Assembly (NCBI GenBank): GCA_024276655.1
Contig: JAJRWU010000230.1
Coordinates: 1-37,568, forward strand
Direction: 5' to 3'
DNA: 37,568 bases
DNA from: Planctomycetota bacterium
GTDB taxonomy: Bacteria; Planctomycetota; Planctomycetia; Pirellulales; Pirellulaceae
The notes beneath the pieces are model-generated. The model was not told where the DNA came from. It worked only from the letters and a program-made list of their open reading frames with translations, and made no database searches. Of this stretch, positions 24,614-35,511 are shown one piece after another (position 1 is the stretch's first letter; each line of letters begins with the position of its first letter). A program made the position numbers and the translations under genes.

Positions 24614-27600
24614 TCAGGCTGCATCGCTTTCGTCGGGCGAGCCGCCCTGGTTGGCTGTTGCGGAAAGAATTTCGCCTTCTTCGGTGACATCTTCAAACTT
24701 CACCGAAACCCGTTTCGAGACGCCCGATTCCTGCATCGTGACGCCGTGTAGCGTATTGGCGGCGGTCATTGTTTTCTTCGAGTGCGTGACGATGATGAAT
24801 TTCGTCCAGCCCAAAAATTCACGTAGTTGGTCGACGAAGCGGCCGATATTGGCTTCATCCAGCGGGCCGTCGACTTCATCCAGCACACAAAAAGGACTGG
24901 GCCGAAATTGAAAGATGGCCAGCAGCAGCGTGACCGCCGCCAACGCGCGTTCGCCGCCGCTCAACAGCGAAATACTCAACGCCTGTTTGCCGGGCGGCGT
25001 GGCGATGATATCCACGCCGCTCTCCAATATGTCGACCCCTTCCTCCAATACGATGTCGGCGTTGCCGCCGCCAAACACCTTGCGAAACAACACCTGGAAA
25101 TTGCCGCGCACCGTCTCTAATGTTTCCGCGAACAAGCGGCGGCTATCGCCATTGATGCGGGCGATGATTTTCTCCAGCGACTCCTTGGCGTCAAGCAGAT
25201 CTTGGTGCTGCGACGAAAGCAAGGAGAAACGCGCGTCCAACTCCTCGAGTTCGGCCAGCGCCTCCATGTTGACCGCGCCAATGCGGTTCAGCCGATTTCG
25301 CAAGTCGGCGATTTCCTGTTCGACTTCCAAGCGTTGTTCGCCGGCCGAGCCTTCCTCTTCCCGCAGCGTTTCCAGGTCGATGCCATAATCTTCCTTTAGG
25401 CGTTCGCTCATGGCCACGCGCTGCTGACGCGCCTGGTTGACCTCCAACTCAAATTGCAGCCGCTGGTCCTCCAACTTGCGGCGCTGTTCTCGCAACTGGC
25501 GCAACTGTGAGTTCACCTGCTCGCGCTGCGATACGGCGTCATCGGCCGCTCGCCCGATTTCCCTCGATTCGTGGTCCAGGCTTTCGTTATTCAGAAATAG
25601 TTCCGCCAACTCCGCTGAAGCCGCCAGAACCTCCAAGTCAAGCTGGCGGCGGCGGGCTTCGCAGCCAGCCAAGTGCTCTAGCGTTTCGCGAGCAGCCACC
25701 TCTCGTTCGCTCAAATCATGCGTGGTTTGCCGTTGTTGTTGCAGCAGGCTGGCCAAAATCTGCTCGCTACGGACCAACTCCACTTTCAACCGCACGCCTT
25801 GCTGCGCGTGCTCTGTTCGCTTTTCATCCAACTCCTCCAAATGGGCGTTTTGCTGTTCGAGTTCCGCCTCATACTGCCTCAGAGACTGCCGCGTGGCCGC
25901 CAGTTGAACGTTTGCCTCCTCCAATCGAGACGAACACTCGACAACTTTGGCAATAGCCGTTTCAAGACGTCCGCCGAGCGTCTCCTGTTGGGTGAACAAC
26001 TGTTTGACTTGTTCTTCAATGGCCGCCGTTCGCAAGCGAGCTTCGACAAGTTCGCCCTTTCGCTCGGCGAGCGTCTCTTCGCAACGCCGGACCTCCTCCC
26101 GCCCGGCTCCCGAAGCATCGGCCAACTCCGTCGTTTCCTGTTCCAGTTCCTCCAACGACAGCTCCAGCGATTCAAGCCCGCCGGCCAACTCCCGCAATTC
26201 ACTGCGACGAGAAATCAAACCAGAGGCCGCCTCTTTTGAACCCACCACCAGCGTGCCGTCGCGTTCGAGCAACTCTCCGGCAAGCGTGACGAACCGAGCG
26301 GCGCCGTTCGTTTCACGCGCGAGCGCGAATGCCGTTGCCAGAGTGTCGACGATCCAGGCGTCGGCCAACAGACGCACCGCCAAGTGATAATAGGGAAGCT
26401 CCGCTTCGACTAAGTGGTCGGCGCGAGCCACCACGCCGTCACGGCCTTCGAGTTGCAGCGGCGGCGAAACGGCTTCGCCCAAGAGCGAAATAAACCGCAC
26501 GCGGCCACGAATTTCCTGATCGAGTTGCGCGGCGAATTTTTCCACCGTGGCGCCGGCAATCACCACGCCTTGTGCTTTATCGCCGAGCGCGACGTCGATC
26601 AGCGCGGCGCTTTCAAACGGGGCGCGGAGCAAATCGGCCACCACTCCCCGAACGGTCGAGTTTTGAGAACGCTTCGCCGTTTCACTGAGAAACGTTTGCA
26701 CGCCGCTGCTGATGCCATCGAGTTGCTCCTCCAACTCTCGCAACACGGCGGCGCGCGCCCGGGCGCGGTGATGTTTCTCCCGCAGTAGCGAGAGTTTTTC
26801 GTCCATCGCCCGCGATTCACACTGCCTCTCGCTGAGGCGCTCCCGACCAGCTTGCAATGCCGCTTCGGCCGCCACGACGTCCGTGTCGCGATCATTTTCG
26901 GTGCGACGCGCGGCCTCCAACCGCGTTTGCAAGTCGGACTTTTCCCGCCGCAGGCGTTCTTGCTGCGTCTGGCAAAGTGTCACTGCATCCTGGGCGTCGA
27001 CCCTTTTGATTTCCTCCGCGTTCACCTGGCCGGCTAATTCGGCGGCTGTGCGCGTCTGTTTCAAATGCCGGCGGCGTTGCTCTTCATGCGTTTGGCGAAC
27101 CTTCTCGAAGGCGGTGGTCAGATTTTCCACCGACCGATCATGGCGTTCGACTTCGTCGCGCACCTTGTCGGCGGCGCGTTCGGCGGTTTCTACTTCCGCT
27201 ACAATTTCGGCGAGACGTTGCTGGAGGTCGGCGGTGCGTGAAATGGCGTCAAGGAATCTGCTCCGTTGCCGGACCACTTCGGCGTCTAATTCGTAGGCGC
27301 GCGAACGAGAGTGCTCCACGGTCGACGTACAGGCCGCGATTCGTTCTCGATGCCGGGCGACCTGCTGTTCGAGGCGGCGACGTTTTTCGACCGCCGCTTC
27401 CACCAGCGCCTCAATCGCGTGCAGCCGCTGCTCGCCTTGCTCGGCGTCCTCCTGGTGGGCGGCCAGCAGCGCATCGACTTCTTTTTTTTTCTCGGTGAAG
27501 GAATCGACGTGCTCGGTGAGTTGGCGCCAATCGGTCAGCCCGACCTGCGTTCTCAATTCTTGAAGACGATCTCGGTGCTCTTTGTAACGCTGGGCCTTGG

Positions 27601-28231
27601 TGGCTTGCGAGCGCACCGTTTTCAAGCGGTTCTCCACTTCCTCGACGATGTCGGTCAGCCGGAGCATGTTCTGATCGACCCGCTCCAAGCGGCGTTGCGC
27701 TTCGATTTTCTTGGCTTTGAAGCGGCTGATGCCGGCGGCTTCCTCGAAAATGGCGCGGCGGTCGCGGGGCGAGGCTTGCAGCAGCACATCGAGTTTTCCC
27801 TGCTCAATAATACTGTAGGAATCGGCGCCGACGCCCGAGCCGCGAAAGAGTTGCTTGATGTCTTTCAAGCGGCACGGCTGGCCGTTGATCAGGTATTCGC
27901 CCTCGCCGCCGCGATACACCCGCCGCGTGACGCGAATTTCCTCGGCGTCGTACAGCAAATGTTTATTGACGTTGTCGATCACCAAGGTGGCCTCGGCCAT
28001 GTTCAACATTTTCCGGCCGCCCGCCCCGCCGCCCTTGAAGATGACGTCCGACATCTCCTTGCCGCGGAGGCTCTTGACGCTCTGCTCGCCCAGCACCCAC
28101 TTAATGGCGTCGACGATATTCGACTTGCCGGAGCCGTTAGGCCCCACCACCACCGTAATTCCGGCGGGGAACTCAAAACGCGTTTTGTCGGCGAAGCTTT
28201 TGAAGCCGATCAATTCCAAGGCTTTGAGCAT
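24614..28231 (-). CDS. smc: Chromosome segregation protein SMC
   Basis: 1205 residues from the chosen ATG, whose product begins MLKALELIGFKSFADKTRFE, the canonical SMC N-terminus; a longer frame to 28297 adds 22 residues outside the conserved part. Walker A is GPNGSGKS (30-37). Long coiled coils run from about residue 170 to 500 and 670 to 1010, with a hinge between (around GVVADLLRAPFESAALIDVALG). The signature LSGGE is near 1090 and Walker B is FCVLDEVDGPLDEAN near 1114, slightly different from the common DEVDAALDDAN. SMC loops and organises the chromosome with ScpA/ScpB, which are not in the window. It is convergent with the phosphatase-like gene. Confidence 0.98.
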   Translation of the reverse strand: MLKALELIGFKSFADKTRFEFPAGITVVVGPNGSGKSNIVDAIKWVLGEQSVKSLRGKEMSDVIFKGGGAGGRKMLNMAEATLVIDNVNKHLLYDAEEIRVTRRVYRGGEGEYLINGQPCRLKDIKQLFRGSGVGADSYSIIEQGKLDVLLQASPRDRRAIFEEAAGISRFKAKKIEAQRRLERVDQNMLRLTDIVEEVENRLKTVRSQATKAQRYKEHRDRLQELRTQVGLTDWRQLTEHVDSFTEKKKEVDALLAAHQEDAEQGEQRLHAIEALVEAAVEKRRRLEQQVARHRERIAACTSTVEHSRSRAYELDAEVVRQRSRFLDAISRTADLQQRLAEIVAEVETAERAADKVRDEVERHDRSVENLTTAFEKVRQTHEEQRRRHLKQTRTAAELAGQVNAEEIKRVDAQDAVTLCQTQQERLRREKSDLQTRLEAARRTENDRDTDVVAAEAALQAGRERLSERQCESRAMDEKLSLLREKHHRARARAAVLRELEEQLDGISSGVQTFLSETAKRSQNSTVRGVVADLLRAPFESAALIDVALGDKAQGVVIAGATVEKFAAQLDQEIRGRVRFISLLGEAVSPPLQLEGRDGVVARADHLVEAELPYYHLAVRLLADAWIVDTLATAFALARETNGAARFVTLAGELLERDGTLVVGSKEAASGLISRRSELRELAGGLESLELSLEELEQETTELADASGAGREEVRRCEETLAERKGELVEARLRTAAIEEQVKQLFTQQETLGGRLETAIAKVVECSSRLEEANVQLAATRQSLRQYEAELEQQNAHLEELDEKRTEHAQQGVRLKVELVRSEQILASLLQQQRQTTHDLSEREVAARETLEHLAGCEARRRQLDLEVLAASAELAELFLNNESLDHESREIGRAADDAVSQREQVNSQLRQLREQRRKLEDQRLQFELEVNQARQQRVAMSERLKEDYGIDLETLREEEGSAGEQRLEVEQEIADLRNRLNRIGAVNMEALAELEELDARFSLLSSQHQDLLDAKESLEKIIARINGDSRRLFAETLETVRGNFQVLFRKVFGGGNADIVLEEGVDILESGVDIIATPPGKQALSISLLSGGERALAAVTLLLAIFQFRPSPFCVLDEVDGPLDEANIGRFVDQLREFLGWTKFIIVTHSKKTMTAANTLHGVTMQESGVSKRVSVKFEDVTEEGEILSATANQGGSPDESDAA

Positions 28232-28439
28232 AGGACCATGTCGTCGAAAAATCTCAGGTCGTGACACCTCAAGCAGCCGAAAATCGGCTCGTCGCATTCA
28301 AGGATGCAAATGCGCCCAACCCATGCCGCCCGAGGATTACAATCCTCCAGGATGACCGGTTTTGATCAAATTGGCAATGGCGATCAGGGAAGAAAACGCC
28401 AGAGCCAGAGCGCCAGCCGGGCGCCTTGCCGCACCCCGG

Positions 28440-31400
28440 CTAGGAGCAGTTCGCGCAAGCGGCGGTCTTTTCGGTAGGGGACTGGGAAATACAGTGCGAC
28501 TTCGTTCCCAAGAGGGCGTCGAGCTGTTCTTGCGGCGGTAGTTCGACAAACACCGCGCCGTCGACCACCTTGACCGGAAACACCTTGAGGGAGAAATCCT
28601 CGCCGGAGAGGCTGCCGCCGGTTTTCAGCGAGAACGGCTTTTTGTGCAGCGGGCAGGCCACTTTCGGTTCTTCGCCCACCGCGCCGATAATGCCCCGAGA
28701 AAGCACAAAAGCGTTTTTATGAGGACACATATTCTGGCAGGCGTACCACTCGGCCCGGCTGGCGAAATTGTAAACCGCGATCTGCACTTGCCCCACCTTG
28801 ATCGTGCTGCCGCCGTCGTGCGGAAAATCGGCCACCGGCCCCACTTCCACCCACCTTTTTCGCAGGCGGCCGTTATCGAGCGGCTTGGCCGCCCCGTTCA
28901 AGCTGCGGCCGTTTCCGTTGATTTTTCCAGACGCCTGGCCGTTGGTATGCCCATTCACGCCGCTGTTTGTTTTGCCGTTGGTTCGAGATGCTTCGGGAAG
29001 TGTTAATTGCACCAGAGGCTGGCCATCTTTCGGCCAATCGACCGGACGCCGTTGCCCGCGTTCGTCGACGAATTCGATCTCGGCTTGGTGGTCGTCGGTG
29101 TTGACGAACTGCCGGAACAGCTTTCGTTTCTCCGGGCTCTCCACCACCGCTTTCCATTCGCATTGGTAGGTATCGACCAAGTGCTGTATCCGCTGCTCCA
29201 ACTCAGTGCAAATACCGAGTTTATCGTCGATCACGACCTCCTTCAGGTGCTCCACGCCGCCGGCCATTTTCTCCAACCAAGCGGCGGTGCGGGTGAGTTT
29301 GTCGGCCGTGAAAATGTAGTACATCAAGAAACGATCGATGTAGCGAATGACGGTTTTTTGGTCGAGGTCGGTCGCCAGCAGATCGGCGTGCCGCGGTTTG
29401 GCGCCGCCGTTGCCGCACACAAACAAGTTGTAGCCGTGCTCCGTGGCGATCAGGCCGACGTCCTTGCATTGGGCTTCGGCGCACTCCCGCATACAACCAC
29501 TGACCGCCATTTTGATTTTGTGCGGCGCCCGAATGCCGCGATACCGCTCTTCAATTTGGATAGCGAACGCCACGCTGTTTTGCACGCCGTAACGGCACCA
29601 TGTCGAGCCGACGCAACTCTTCACCGTGCGCACCGATTTTCCGTAAGCGTGGCCGCTTTCAAATCCGGCGGCGATCAACTCCTCCCAAATATCGGGCAGT
29701 TGGTGTAACTGGGCGCCGAACAGGTCGATGCGTTGCCCGCCGGTAATTTTGGTGTAGAGGCCGTACTTGCCGCCCACGCGGCCCAGCGTGCTCAGTTTTT
29801 CCGGCGTGATTTCTCCGCCGGGCACGCGCGGCACCACGCTAAACAGCCCGCCCCGCTGCATGTTGGCCAGAAAACGGTCGTTCGTATCTTGCAGTGTATG
29901 ATGTTCGGAATCGACGATCGAATCATTCCAAAGGCTGGCCAGAATCGAGGCAACCACCGGCTTGCAAACTTCGCAGCCCGCCCCGCTGCCGTGCGAAGCC
30001 AGCAGCGCGGCGAATGTTTTTATCTCCTTGATTTTGATGATCTGGAACAGATCGGTGCGAGAATAGGGGAAGTGCTCGCACAGATGGTTGTTCAGTTCGA
30101 CGCCCGCCTTGCCCATTTCGGCGCGCAAAATATCGGTCACCAGCGGCAGACAACCGCCGCAGCCGGCGCCGGCTTGCGTGCAGGTTTTTAGTTCGCCGAC
30201 GCTCGTCAGGTTTTGCGATTTAATAGCCTCGCAAATGGCGCCCTTGCTGACATTATTACAACTGCACACTTGGGCGTCGTCGCTCATGGCTTCGGCGCCG
30301 CCCAGCGAAGCCGACACGCTGCCGCCCACGCCCATCAGTTCCGCCGGTGAACACGGCAGCAGCTCACCGCTCTTGGCGAACATCGACAAAGCGCCGTAGT
30401 CGGCGGCGTCGCCCACCAAGACGCCGCCCAACAGCCGCCGCCCAGAGTGGTCGAACAACAATTTCTTGTACACACCGGCAAAAGGATCTTCAAAAACCAA
30501 CGGCGCCGCGATATCCGGCCCAGCTTCATAATTGCCGAAACTCGCCACATCGACGCCCATCAGTTTGAGCTTGGTGGAAAGATCGGCGCCGTCGAACTTA
30601 CGATCTTCATCGCACAAATTCGCAGCCACGGCTTCGGCCATTTCGTAGCCGGGGGCTACGAGTCCATACACCATTCCCTGGTGCAGGGCGACTTCGCCAA
30701 TGGCGTAGATGTGGGGATCGGAGGTTTGCAAACGGTCGTTGACCGCCACGCCGCCACGCTCGCCGACGTCCAGCCCACATTCGCGAGCCAGTTCATCGCG
30801 GGGTCGGATGCCGGCCGACACAATAATCATATCGATCGGCAATCGTTCACCATCGGTGAACACCATCTCTTCCACACAATGTTCGCCGGTAATTTCCTGC
30901 GTGGCCTTGTTGAGGTGGACGCGCACGCCCAATTGTTCGATTTTACTAACCAACACGCGCGAACCGGCATCGTCCACTTGGCGCGGCATCAACCGGGGCG
31001 AGAACTCCACGACATGCGTTTCCAAATCAAGATCGAAGGCCGCCTTGGCCGCTTCCAAGCCAAGCAACCCGCCGCCAATCACGGCGCACCGCCGGGCCGT
31101 CTTCCCGTACTCAATGATCTTTTCCAAGTCGGCAATCGTGCGATACACGAACACGCCCCGCTTGCGAATGCCCTCCACCGGAGGCACGAAAGGATACGAG
31201 CCGGTGGCGAACACGGCGACATCGTATTCGATTTCTCCGTTTTGCTCCGAGGTGATGATTTGCTTTTGGCGATCGATTTTGTCGGCCCGATCACCAATAT
31301 GTAGTTCGACGCCGTTCTCCCGATACCAATCGAGCCGGGCGAGCATCAGTTTTTCCGCATCGCGATGGGCGAAGAACGACGTCAGCCCGACGCGGTCGTA

Positions 31401-31538
31401 GGCGGCGCGGGGCTCTTCGCAAAACGTCACGATCCTGTAACGCTGCTGCTGATCGAATTCGATCATTTTCTCCACGAAGCGGTGCCCGACCATGCCATTG
31501 CCGATCACGACCACGGTTTTTTTTCTGGACTCTGACAT
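28440..31538 (-). CDS. nirB: Nitrite reductase large subunit NirB with fused C-terminal Rieske (NirD-like) domain
   Basis: 1032 residues from ATG 31538, which has GAGGAAA 7-8 bases ahead; an upstream frame start at 31568 would overlap nasA. Domains in order: FAD site VVVIGNGMVGHRF, NAD(P)H site CAVIGGGLLGLEAA, FAD-binding DPHIYAIGEVAL; [2Fe-2S] BFD-like cysteines in CSCNNVSKG and GAGCGGCLP; the sirohaem/[4Fe-4S] half with CVGSTWC and SGCMRECAEA; an Asn/Gly-rich linker (about residues 870-905); and a Rieske domain with CPHK and CPLHK. It reduces nitrite to ammonium with six electrons from NAD(P)H in the cytoplasm. Fusion with NirD is less common than separate genes. The tail ends ACANCS. It is last of dmsBC-nasA-nirB. 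Confidence 0.96.
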   Translation of the reverse strand: MSESRKKTVVVIGNGMVGHRFVEKMIEFDQQQRYRIVTFCEEPRAAYDRVGLTSFFAHRDAEKLMLARLDWYRENGVELHIGDRADKIDRQKQIITSEQNGEIEYDVAVFATGSYPFVPPVEGIRKRGVFVYRTIADLEKIIEYGKTARRCAVIGGGLLGLEAAKAAFDLDLETHVVEFSPRLMPRQVDDAGSRVLVSKIEQLGVRVHLNKATQEITGEHCVEEMVFTDGERLPIDMIIVSAGIRPRDELARECGLDVGERGGVAVNDRLQTSDPHIYAIGEVALHQGMVYGLVAPGYEMAEAVAANLCDEDRKFDGADLSTKLKLMGVDVASFGNYEAGPDIAAPLVFEDPFAGVYKKLLFDHSGRRLLGGVLVGDAADYGALSMFAKSGELLPCSPAELMGVGGSVSASLGGAEAMSDDAQVCSCNNVSKGAICEAIKSQNLTSVGELKTCTQAGAGCGGCLPLVTDILRAEMGKAGVELNNHLCEHFPYSRTDLFQIIKIKEIKTFAALLASHGSGAGCEVCKPVVASILASLWNDSIVDSEHHTLQDTNDRFLANMQRGGLFSVVPRVPGGEITPEKLSTLGRVGGKYGLYTKITGGQRIDLFGAQLHQLPDIWEELIAAGFESGHAYGKSVRTVKSCVGSTWCRYGVQNSVAFAIQIEERYRGIRAPHKIKMAVSGCMRECAEAQCKDVGLIATEHGYNLFVCGNGGAKPRHADLLATDLDQKTVIRYIDRFLMYYIFTADKLTRTAAWLEKMAGGVEHLKEVVIDDKLGICTELEQRIQHLVDTYQCEWKAVVESPEKRKLFRQFVNTDDHQAEIEFVDERGQRRPVDWPKDGQPLVQLTLPEASRTNGKTNSGVNGHTNGQASGKINGNGRSLNGAAKPLDNGRLRKRWVEVGPVADFPHDGGSTIKVGQVQIAVYNFASRAEWYACQNMCPHKNAFVLSRGIIGAVGEEPKVACPLHKKPFSLKTGGSLSGEDFSLKVFPVKVVDGAVFVELPPQEQLDALLGTKSHCISQSPTEKTAACANCS

Positions 31539-31552
31539 TCCTTTTGCTTTCC

Positions 31553-33808
31553 TCAGACGTCGTCCCAAGACTCCGCGCGGCGCACGCGCACGGCACAGTC
31601 TTTGTACGAGGGTTGTTTTGAATGGGGGTCGAAGTGGGCGTGCGTCAACTGGTTGGTCTGCTCGAAATGCATGGGGATAAACACCTGCCCCTCTTGGACC
31701 GTTGGCGTGACAAACACCTTCGCGCGAATGCGGCCGCGCTGCGATTCAACAATCGCCTCTTGGTTAGGACGCAGCCCTTCGCGGCGGGCGTCTTGAGGAT
31801 GGATTTCCACGTACGCCTGTTGCGGCGCCAACTCACGCAGCACCGCCGAGCAAGCGGTGCGGGTTTGGGTGTGCCACTGCGCGGCGGCGCCCCGCCCGGT
31901 GAGCAGCAGGTACGGATAACGCTTGTTGGGCGGCTCCGGCATGGCGCGCGGCGTTTCAAAAATGAAGCGGGCGCGGCCATCGGCATGATAAAACTTGCCG
32001 TCTTCAAATAGTCGGCGGTGCGTATGGTTTTTGTCGTTATCGGCGCCGCCCTCTTCAGGATACGGCCATTGAATGCCGCCGCGTTGGTCGAGCATTTGGT
32101 AATCGGCAATGCCGCTGATGTCGCACGGTCGGCCGCGCGAAAGCTCCTTGAGTTTGTGGAATACCGCTTCGGGGTCGGTCCAATCGGCGAACATGCGTCC
32201 GCAGCCCCAGTATTCGGCGATCAGTCGAAAGATGGAAAAGTCGGCCAGGGCTTGCCCCGGCGCGCGAACCACTTTTTTGATCACTCCCACGCGGCGTTCG
32301 GAATTGATGAAGGTGCCGTCTTTTTCGCCCCAGCCCGCCGCCGGCAAATAGAGATCGGCCAGTTGCGCCGTTTCGGTGTTGGAGTACATATCTTGCACGA
32401 CGAGAAAATCGAGGCGGTCGAGAATATCGCGGCAAGTGTTTTGGTTGATCCAGGAGTGAGCCGTGTTGGTGCAGACCACCCACAGCCCCTTGATTTTGTC
32501 GCGTAGAATGCCTTCCAGAATTTCGTTGTACGACCAGCTTGGGCGGTCGGGAATGCAGGCGGCGTCGATCCCCAGAATGTCGGCAACCTGCCCGCGATCT
32601 TGGGCCGATTCAAAATCGCGTCCGCCGAGCAGATTGGTCGTGTTGCTGAACAGACGCGAACCCATGGCGTTGCACTGGCCGGTGATGGAGTTGGCGCCGG
32701 CGCCGGCGCGGCCGATATTACCAGTCATCAGCGCCAAATTGATAATGGCTTGCGCCGTGCGCACGCCTTCATAACTTTGGTTGACGCCCATCGTCCACCA
32801 GAACGACACGCGTTTTCCGGCGTGAATGATATTGGCGATGCGGTGGAGCTGTGCGGCGCTGATACCGCTGGCTTCCGCCACGCGCTGGGGTGTGAACTCC
32901 GCCACATGCGCGCAAAAATCATCAAAGCCGGAAGTGTGCGCTGCGATGTACTTGCGGTCGAGCCAATCTTCCGCAATGAGAATGTGCGCCAGGCCATAGA
33001 GCAGCGCCAAATCCGACTTGGGCCGCAACGCCAGATGCTCCGTGGCCGCCATCGCGGTTTCCGTTTTGCGAGGATCGACCACAATGATTTCCGGCCGGTG
33101 AGGATTCTTCAGCACCCGTTGCCACATGATCGGGTGGGCGATGCAGAGGTTCGATCCGATCAGTACGATGACGTCCGACTGTTCAAAATCTTGGTAGGTG
33201 TAGGGCGGGGCGTCGAAACCGAAAGCTTGCTTGTAGGCCACCACCGCCGAGGCCATGCATTGCCGCGTGTTGCCATCGCCATGCACCATGCCCATGCCGA
33301 ACTTGGCCAGCGCGCCGAGAAAGGCCATTTCTTCCGTGGGCATTTGCCCGGTGCTCAAGAAGGCCACCGATTCGACGCCGTGGCGGGCTTGCGTTTCTTG
33401 CAGACGGTCGCGAAACGCGGCCATCGCCTCCGGCCAGGAAACGGGCGCCAATTTCCCTCGCCCGTTGCGTAACAGCGGCGTCGTTCCACGGCCGCTCGAT
33501 TTGAGCACCGAAAGCGATTCCCAGCCCTTGGGGCAGGCCATGCCGCTGTTCACGGGGTAGTCGACGGTCGGCGTGAGATTGATCGCCTGGCCATCGCGGA
33601 GGTGGATGTTCAAACTACAGCCGGTCGCGCAGAATCCACAAACCATTTGCGTGGTGGCGTTGGGTGTTTTGCCGGCGGGAAGGCGTCCCAAACCGAACTT
33701 ACCCGGCTGCTGGACCAAGTCGTGCGTTAAGGGCCCGTTCTCAGACCGCCACAACTTGGCCGCCGCTTGCCGAACCGCGTCTGCTTGTTGTTGCATGTTC
33801 GTGCTCAT
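31553..33808 (-). CDS. nasA: Assimilatory nitrate reductase catalytic subunit (molybdopterin, NasA/NarB type)
   Basis: 751 residues. The start ATG at 33808 overlaps the stop of the upstream gene by four bases (ATGA); the open frame runs on to 34426 but that part shadows the neighbouring gene. A [4Fe-4S] motif lies at CGFCATGC plus a fourth Cys in GMACPKG (Cys57, 60, 64, 92). Molybdopterin-domain segments include [35 protein letters not shown] and [20 protein letters not shown]. The C-terminal dinucleotide-binding domain has [13 protein letters not shown]. There is no Tat signal, so it is cytoplasmic and reduces nitrate to nitrite. It lacks the C-terminal BFD domain found in some NasA proteins. 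It is coupled to dmsBC and starts 14 bases before nirB. Confidence 0.95.
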   Translation of the reverse strand: MSTNMQQQADAVRQAAAKLWRSENGPLTHDLVQQPGKFGLGRLPAGKTPNATTQMVCGFCATGCSLNIHLRDGQAINLTPTVDYPVNSGMACPKGWESLSVLKSSGRGTTPLLRNGRGKLAPVSWPEAMAAFRDRLQETQARHGVESVAFLSTGQMPTEEMAFLGALAKFGMGMVHGDGNTRQCMASAVVAYKQAFGFDAPPYTYQDFEQSDVIVLIGSNLCIAHPIMWQRVLKNPHRPEIIVVDPRKTETAMAATEHLALRPKSDLALLYGLAHILIAEDWLDRKYIAAHTSGFDDFCAHVAEFTPQRVAEASGISAAQLHRIANIIHAGKRVSFWWTMGVNQSYEGVRTAQAIINLALMTGNIGRAGAGANSITGQCNAMGSRLFSNTTNLLGGRDFESAQDRGQVADILGIDAACIPDRPSWSYNEILEGILRDKIKGLWVVCTNTAHSWINQNTCRDILDRLDFLVVQDMYSNTETAQLADLYLPAAGWGEKDGTFINSERRVGVIKKVVRAPGQALADFSIFRLIAEYWGCGRMFADWTDPEAVFHKLKELSRGRPCDISGIADYQMLDQRGGIQWPYPEEGGADNDKNHTHRRLFEDGKFYHADGRARFIFETPRAMPEPPNKRYPYLLLTGRGAAAQWHTQTRTACSAVLRELAPQQAYVEIHPQDARREGLRPNQEAIVESQRGRIRAKVFVTPTVQEGQVFIPMHFEQTNQLTHAHFDPHSKQPSYKDCAVRVRRAESWDDV

Positions 33809-35511
33809 GCGGCGGGAACTCCCGGCATTTTTGCCGCCACCGAGGCGGCGAAGAACAGATACCGTTCGTGCAATTCGCCGATCGTGAGCAGCACCAGAAT
33901 GAGCAGCGTCGCGACGCCCACAAACAGCGGATGGTACTGGCCGGAACGCATACCGCCTTCCGCCAGCAGAACCAGCGGTAGGGCAACGCCGCCCACGAAT
34001 CCAAAAAAGAAACGGCGCAAGGTGATCATGCCTAGTTCGCCGGCCAGCAACAGTGCGCGGCGTTTTTGTGGCGTGTGTTGACGACCCTTGAGGTGCAGCA
34101 ATTCGCTCACTTCGAGCACCATTTTCGCGGCCCCGACCACCAACAACACACGGCACAACAGGCGGCCGTAATCGGTCATGACGGAGTGCAGTGCTTGCCC
34201 GTTGAGGGCCGCGCCGGCGATCAGAATCAGCAACGCGATCGGCAGGCCCAGCACTAGCGATGTCAACAAAAACTTCGCGCTGGTTTGGGAAAATTTCCAA
34301 CACGGCCGCCGCGTATCGACATACACCATGACCGAACAAAATAACGCCAACAGTCCGCTGGCCGACGCCGCAGCGCCCAGAACCGTTTGCCGGCCATCGT
34401 GCGCCGCCAGACCGAAGTAAGGCCAAAAGGCGAGGCTCACGTAGGCGGTTGAAGCAGCGGCGAAAATGCCAAAAGCCACAATCTCACGACTCAGCCAAGA
34501 CGTTCTTAAACCCAGCACGGCGCGGAAGGCATATTGCGGACGTCCCAGATGAAACAACGAAGCGCCGAGCCCCAAAAACCCCAAGCCGAGCGCGGCGAAC
34601 AAGTGCAAGGGCCGCACCGAAGCGGCCAGCTCCTCGCGAAAAAACGAAAAGTAGGAATACATGATCTGCTCGATCAGAAACGCGCCGACCGACATCTGCG
34701 TCAGCACCAGCATGAACACCAGCGGCAGGTGGCCATGCGTGCGTTGCACGGAAAAAAAGTCGGCCGGCAACGCGTTTTGCGGCAGCGGGCGGTTCGATTT
34801 ATAAACCGTCGTCGGCACGGTGTAAGCAGGATCGGGCGCGGCGGGCAAGAAGGAGCTGGCTTCGCTTTCGTCGACGAGTGTTTGTTGATCAACAATGCGA
34901 ATGCGTATCGCTTGGTTGGGGCACGCCTGCACACAGGCCGGCGCTTCGCCCGCCGCCAGCCGGTCGTGGCACATATCGCACTTGCGAACAATGCCCTTCG
35001 ACTTGCTGTACACCGGCACGTCGTAAGGACATTTGAGCACGCAGTATTGGCAGCCGATGCATTGGTCGTCCAAGTGCCGCACAATGCCGGTGAGTGGATC
35101 TTTTTCATACGCCTCCACCGGGCAGCCCGACAAACACGCCGGGTCCACACAGTGATGGCAGGCGGTGGTTACATGCTGCACGACCGCCGCTTCGTCGGCG
35201 CCGCCGACCAACTGCCCCACGTTCCGCCAAAGCTCGTTTTCCTCCAAGCCATTGAGCGCATGGCAGGCGGTCACGCACGCCTTGCAGCCGGAACAGGCGT
35301 CGAGATCCACCTCAAAGGCGTACTGCTCCCCGGAATTCGGCGCGGCGGCGGGGATCAAATCGCGATAGTATTTAGCGCCCGCCGGCGAGCCGTTGCTCTC
35401 GTACGTTTGGGCGAACTGCGTAACGGCCGTCAGCGATTGCTGCCCTTCGAGCAGTTCGTCGAGGAATTCATTTCGCGCCGACTGCAGCGCGCTGGAGGGG
35501 TTTTGTGTCAT
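33805..35511 (-). CDS. DmsB-DmsC fusion: four-cluster ferredoxin joined to quinol-oxidising membrane anchor
   Basis: 568 residues. Residues 65-215 form a DmsB-like ferredoxin with four cysteine groups: [35 protein letters not shown], and CDMCH with ACVQAC. Residues 265-560 contain about eight hydrophobic helices with the DmsC anchor pattern ([32 protein letters not shown]). There is no signal peptide or Tat motif, so the clusters face the cytoplasm. The gene ends in a four-base overlap with nasA, which ties it to nitrate reduction: it probably passes electrons from the quinol pool to NasA. The usual DmsABC complex instead has separate B and C subunits, with catalysis in the periplasm. Confidence 0.92.
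   Translation of the reverse strand: MTQNPSSALQSARNEFLDELLEGQQSLTAVTQFAQTYESNGSPAGAKYYRDLIPAAAPNSGEQYAFEVDLDACSGCKACVTACHALNGLEENELWRNVGQLVGGADEAAVVQHVTTACHHCVDPACLSGCPVEAYEKDPLTGIVRHLDDQCIGCQYCVLKCPYDVPVYSKSKGIVRKCDMCHDRLAAGEAPACVQACPNQAIRIRIVDQQTLVDESEASSFLPAAPDPAYTVPTTVYKSNRPLPQNALPADFFSVQRTHGHLPLVFMLVLTQMSVGAFLIEQIMYSYFSFFREELAASVRPLHLFAALGLGFLGLGASLFHLGRPQYAFRAVLGLRTSWLSREIVAFGIFAAASTAYVSLAFWPYFGLAAHDGRQTVLGAAASASGLLALFCSVMVYVDTRRPCWKFSQTSAKFLLTSLVLGLPIALLILIAGAALNGQALHSVMTDYGRLLCRVLLVVGAAKMVLEVSELLHLKGRQHTPQKRRALLLAGELGMITLRRFFFGFVGGVALPLVLLAEGGMRSGQYHPLFVGVATLLILVLLTIGELHERYLFFAASVAAKMPGVPAA

Noticed and set aside
28416-28440. GC-rich inverted repeat GCCGGG/CCCGGC at the nirB stop as a terminator
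   Set aside because: No T-run follows on the minus strand, and the inner pairing is imperfect.
33809-34426. N-terminal extension of nasA by 206 codons
   Set aside because: It overlaps the DmsBC-coding sequence on the same strand in another frame; the ATGA overlap and conserved NasA N-terminus support the start at 33808.
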